Source: Azospirillum sp. (lineage in GTDB: Bacteria > Pseudomonadota > Alphaproteobacteria > Azospirillales > Azospirillaceae). Taken from it: 64,000 nucleotides of DNA. Every line of letters starts with the position of its first letter. Position 1 is the first letter of the stretch. The notes beneath the pieces are model-generated. The model worked only from the letters and a program-made list of their open reading frames with translations, ran no database searches and was not told where the DNA came from. The stretch is from NCBI GenBank assembly GCA_027486405.1, contig JAIXPD010000049.1, forward strand, positions 113,054 to 177,053, in the 5' to 3' direction. A program made the translations under genes and the position numbers. Shown one piece after another: positions 61,009 through 64,000 of the stretch.

Positions 61009-61806
61009 TCAGCCGATCAACAGGCTGTCGTCGCTGATCTCCGCACCACCGCGCTGCTTGGCGAACAGGGCCAGCAGATGCGGCACGTCCAGCCCGGCGC
61101 GGGTCGTGCCCGACACGTCCAGCACCACGCGCCCTTCATGCAGCATCAGGGTGCGGTCGCCGTAATCCAGCGCCTGGCGCATGGAGTGCGTGACCATCAG
61201 CGTGGTCAGGCGGTTGTCGCGCACGATGCGCCGGGTCAGGTCCAGCACGAAATCGGCGGTCGCCGGGTCCAGCGCGGCGGTGTGCTCGTCCAGCAGCAGG
61301 ATTTTCGATCCGGCCAGCGCGGCCATCAGCAGGCTCACCGCCTGGCGCTGCCCGCCCGACAGCAGGCCCATGCGGTCGTGCAGGCGGTTTTCCAGCCCCA
61401 ACCCCAGCGCGGCGATGCGGTCGCGGAAGCCGTTGCGCCGCTCGCTCGCCAAGGCCAGCCCCAGCCCGCGCCGCTGCCCGCGCGCGGCGGCCAGCGCCAT
61501 GTTCTCTTCGATGGTCAAGGTGGCGCAGGTCCCCGCCAACGGATCCTGGAAGACGCGGGCGACCAGACCGGCGCGCTTGGGCGTGTCCCAGCGGGTGACG
61601 TCGCACTCGTCGATGGCGATGCGGCCCTGTTCGGCCAGCACGTCGCCCGCCAGCGCGCCGAGGAAGGTCGATTTGCCCGCACCGTTGGAACCGATGACGG
61701 TGACGAACTCCCCCTCCGGGATGGTCAGGTCGATGCCGCGCAGCGCGTGCTTTTCCAGCGGCGTGCCGCGCCCGAAGGTGACGTGGATGTCCTGGACGAC
61801 GATCAT
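61009..61806 (-). CDS. ABC transporter ATP-binding protein (COG1101 family)
   Basis: A 265-residue ATPase with Walker A GSNGAGKST (about 39-47), signature LSGGQRQ and Walker B ILLLDEHTAALDP. In place of the common His switch it keeps THS after the B motif. It pairs with the permease gene it overlaps by 4 bp and with the binding protein further upstream. This transporter type (COG2984/COG4120/COG1101) includes the TrpXYZ tryptophan importers, but substrate is not shown here. The start ATG is at 61806. Confidence 0.93.
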   Translation of the reverse strand: MIVVQDIHVTFGRGTPLEKHALRGIDLTIPEGEFVTVIGSNGAGKSTFLGALAGDVLAEQGRIAIDECDVTRWDTPKRAGLVARVFQDPLAGTCATLTIEENMALAAARGQRRGLGLALASERRNGFRDRIAALGLGLENRLHDRMGLLSGGQRQAVSLLMAALAGSKILLLDEHTAALDPATADFVLDLTRRIVRDNRLTTLMVTHSMRQALDYGDRTLMLHEGRVVLDVSGTTRAGLDVPHLLALFAKQRGGAEISDDSLLIG

Positions 61807-62696
61807 CGGGCGGCCCTCACGGCGCGGGATTTGCCCTTCAGACGGGGCAGGATCAGGGCAACCGCGACCAGCAGCGCGGTGACGAGGTTGAGGTCGGAGG
61901 CTTGCAGCCCGATCACGTCGGCGGTCAACGCCACCTGAACCGCCAACCGGTAGAGGATGGAGCCGACGACGCAGCCGACCAGCGCCAGCAGCAGCGCGCG
62001 GGCGGGCAGCACGGTTTCGCCGACGATCACGGCGGCCAGACCGACGACGATGGTCCCGATGCCGGTGGTGACGTCGGCAAAGCCGTTGGTCTGGGCGAAC
62101 AGCGCGCCCGCCAGCCCGCACAGGCCGTTCGACAGGGCGATGCCGCTGCAAATGTGGGCGTCGGTGTTGATGCCCTGGGCGCGGGCCATGCGGGCGTTGA
62201 CGCCGGTGGCGCGCATCGCCAGCCCGTATTCGCTGGACAGGAAGCGCGCCAGCAGCAGCACGACCGCCGCCACGATGACCAGAACCACCAGCGGGCGGAC
62301 GATGTGGTCGGGCAGACCCAGCCCGTAGAAGGGCGTCAACACCGTGTCCTGCATCAGCAGCGCCACGTTGGGCCGCCCCATCACCCGCAGATTGACGGAG
62401 AACAGCGCGATCATCGTCAGGATGCTGGCGAGCAGATGCAGGATCTTGAACCGCACGTTCAGCACCGCCGTGACCAGACCCGCCGCCGCCCCGGCCAACC
62501 CGGCGGCCAGACTGGCCAGCCACGGGTTGACGCCCGCGATCAGCAGCACCGCGCAAACGGCGGCCCCCAGGGGAAAGCTGCCGTCCACGGTCAGATCCGG
62601 GAAATCCAGGACACGGAAGGACAGATACACACCGACGGCGACCAGCGCGTAGACAAGGCCGATCTCGACGGCACCGAACAGGGCGATTTCACTCAT
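61803..62696 (-). CDS. ABC transporter permease (COG4120 family)
   Basis: A 297-residue membrane protein with about eight to nine segments in the branched-chain-permease fold: ALVAVGVYLSFRVLDFPDLTVDGSFPLGAAV at the start, GLAMRATGVNARMARAQGINTD (cytoplasmic coupling loop) and IGLQASDLNLVTALLVAVALILPRL at the end. The ATG at 62696 is chosen; a GTG four codons earlier (62708) is possible. Overlaps the ATPase. Confidence 0.92.
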   Translation of the reverse strand: MSEIALFGAVEIGLVYALVAVGVYLSFRVLDFPDLTVDGSFPLGAAVCAVLLIAGVNPWLASLAAGLAGAAAGLVTAVLNVRFKILHLLASILTMIALFSVNLRVMGRPNVALLMQDTVLTPFYGLGLPDHIVRPLVVLVIVAAVVLLLARFLSSEYGLAMRATGVNARMARAQGINTDAHICSGIALSNGLCGLAGALFAQTNGFADVTTGIGTIVVGLAAVIVGETVLPARALLLALVGCVVGSILYRLAVQVALTADVIGLQASDLNLVTALLVAVALILPRLKGKSRAVRAAR

Positions 62697-62811
62697 GGAC
62701 GACGTCACTCATGGACTGCGGCGGCTTCCGGTGAGGCCGTCGCCTTGCCTGTCCGTGCGCCGGGCGGGCAAGGCGGCGGTTCGCCGGAAGGGATGGCCGG
62801 GAGGGGCGGGG

Positions 62812-63804
62812 TTACTGGCCAACCACCTTGGTCGCGCGCTTCACCACGGCCTCGGGGATGGTCAGGCCCATCGCCGCCGCCGATTTCGGGTTTACGAACA
62901 GGTCGGTCCCCTTGGCCTGCCCAACGGCGATGTCGCTGGGCTTCTCGCCCTTCAGCACGCGGGCGACGACGGCGCCGGTCTGCTTGCCGACCTGGAAGTA
63001 ATCAAAGCCGACGGTGGCGACGGCCCCGCGCGTCACGCTGTCGGTGTCGGCGGAAAACAGCGGCAGCTTGGCCTGCTGGGCGACGCCGATCACGCTTTCC
63101 AGCGCCGAGACGACGGTGTTGTCGGTGGGGACATAGACGGCGTCGGCCTTGCCGATCAGGCTGCGCATGGCCGGTTGCGCGTCCGCCGATTTCGGAACGG
63201 AGGCTTCGACCACCGACAGGCCGGCCTTGGCCGCCTCGTCCTTCAGCACCTTCACCAGAATGACGGAGTTCGGTTCGCCGGGGTTGTAGAGCACGCCGAT
63301 GCGCTTGGCGTTCGGCAGGATCTCGCGGATCAGGGCGACGTGTTCGCCCACCGGGGCCATGTCCGACAGGCCGGTGACGTTGGCCCCGGGCTTGTCCATC
63401 GCCTTGACGAGCTGGGCGCTGACCGGGTCGGTCACGGCGGTGAAGACGACCGGGATGTCGCGGGTCGCCGCCGCCACCGCCTGGGCCGACGGGGTGGAGA
63501 TCGGCACGATCACGTCGGGCTTGGACCCGGCGAACTGGCGGGCGATCTGCGCGGCGGTGGCCGGGTTGCCCTGCGCGCTCTGGTATTCGACCTTCAGGTT
63601 CTGCCCGTTGGTCCAACCCGCTTCCTTCAGCGCCTCGATCACGCCGTCGCGGGTGGCGTCGAGCGCCGGGTGCTGGACGATGGCGGTGATCGCCACGGTC
63701 TTGGTCTGGGCCTGGGCCGGGGTCAGCGTCGCCGGGGCCACGAAGGCGGCCAGGGCGACCGCAGCGCACAACAGACGGGGGCACAACAGACGGGGAAAGG
63801 TCAT
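62812..63804 (-). CDS. ABC transporter substrate-binding protein (COG2984 family)
   Basis: A 330-residue exported protein. Its signal peptide contains a tandem PRLLC-PRLLC duplication from a 15-bp DNA repeat. The mature part follows (ATKTVAITAIVQHPALDATRDGVIEAL, DVIVPISTPSAQAVAAATRDIPVVFTAVTDPV, NVTGLSDMAPVGEHVALIREILPNAKRIGVLYNPGEPNS). It is related to the orphan binding protein at 19895-21007. About 115 bp separate it from the permease gene, with which it forms a complete importer. Confidence 0.94.
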   Translation of the reverse strand: MTFPRLLCPRLLCAAVALAAFVAPATLTPAQAQTKTVAITAIVQHPALDATRDGVIEALKEAGWTNGQNLKVEYQSAQGNPATAAQIARQFAGSKPDVIVPISTPSAQAVAAATRDIPVVFTAVTDPVSAQLVKAMDKPGANVTGLSDMAPVGEHVALIREILPNAKRIGVLYNPGEPNSVILVKVLKDEAAKAGLSVVEASVPKSADAQPAMRSLIGKADAVYVPTDNTVVSALESVIGVAQQAKLPLFSADTDSVTRGAVATVGFDYFQVGKQTGAVVARVLKGEKPSDIAVGQAKGTDLFVNPKSAAAMGLTIPEAVVKRATKVVGQ

Positions 63805-63932
63805 GATCGCGTCGTCTCCGAAACGGTGAAGCCTTCCCCTAGACCGGGAACCCCGCCGCCGTCAACTCGGCGGCTGGTCAGGGCAGGGCAATCGGGTGAA
63901 GGCTTGAAATTCCTCTATTAGGACATTCGTCA

Positions 63933-64000
63933 TCCCCGCGAAGGCGGGGATCCAGAGTTCGCAGAGTGGTTCTGACGGGAAAGCCTGGATCCCCGCCTTC
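63933..64000. repeat. Palindromic intergenic repeat, cut by the window end
   Basis: TCCCCGC/GCGGGGA with a GAAG loop forms a hairpin at 63933-63950. GAAGGCGGGGATCCAG (63940-63955) is then repeated in reverse complement at 63985-64000. The CATCCCCGCGAAGGCGGGGATCCAG type is widely seen as a dispersed REP-like element. The element continues beyond the window. Confidence 0.8.

Overview
The window is a GC-rich stretch of an alphaproteobacterial chromosome, most likely from Rhodospirillales (Azospirillum/Rhodospirillum-like). Four things point there: a circularly permuted two-piece tmRNA; a fused anthranilate synthase trpE(G) behind a Trp-codon leader peptide; a three-gene proton-translocating transhydrogenase (pntAA-pntAB-pntB); and a K+-independent type H+-pyrophosphatase. 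Most genes are housekeeping genes in short, tightly packed operons. The assignment rests on gene content and motifs, not on a database match.

Layout. 1-4.7 kb: end of glyA, nrdR, then the riboflavin block ribD-ribE-ribBA-ribH and nusB. In this block the second half of RibBA has lost its GTP cyclohydrolase II motifs and RibH has two active-site replacements. 4.8-13.9 kb: thiL, a FliL-like membrane protein, hppA, bamE, a cytochrome bc1 chaperone, DUF177-rpmF-plsX-fabH, ihfA and a MerR-type regulator, followed by tRNA-Pro(GGG).

15.4-26.8 kb is the most unusual region. It holds an RsbW-like kinase, a Sel1-repeat protein, and then a run of eight same-strand genes that mostly overlap or nearly touch. 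In order these are: a periplasmic sensor protein; a sensor fused to a complete MFS transporter; an orphan ABC-type substrate-binding protein; a GNAT acetyltransferase; a second sensor protein; a sensor fused to a polytopic Ala/Gly/Trp-rich domain; a sensor-HAMP-PP2C phosphatase (RsbU type); and a STAS anti-anti-sigma protein (RsbV type). I read this as a partner-switching signalling module fed by several related periplasmic sensors. The whole arrangement is not one I recognise as described.

27-41 kb: tetR-MFP-RND efflux operon, a hypothetical protein, an orphan three-PAS histidine kinase, a hydroxyproline catabolic operon with a divergent GntR regulator, and a lower-GC Eco29kI-like type II restriction-modification pair. 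41-50 kb: indolepyruvate ferredoxin oxidoreductase, a degenerate CDF-like membrane protein, an orphan TctC binding protein, the trp attenuator with trpE(G), and gapR. 50-64 kb: pntAA-pntAB-pntB, a DUF1330 gene, panB, rpsU, def-coq9, a TfoX-domain protein, sspB directly downstream of ssrA (tmRNA), thyX, a TPR-GT41 glycosyltransferase, and a complete ABC transporter (binding protein, permease, ATPase) of the TrpXYZ-like family. The window ends inside a palindromic intergenic repeat.
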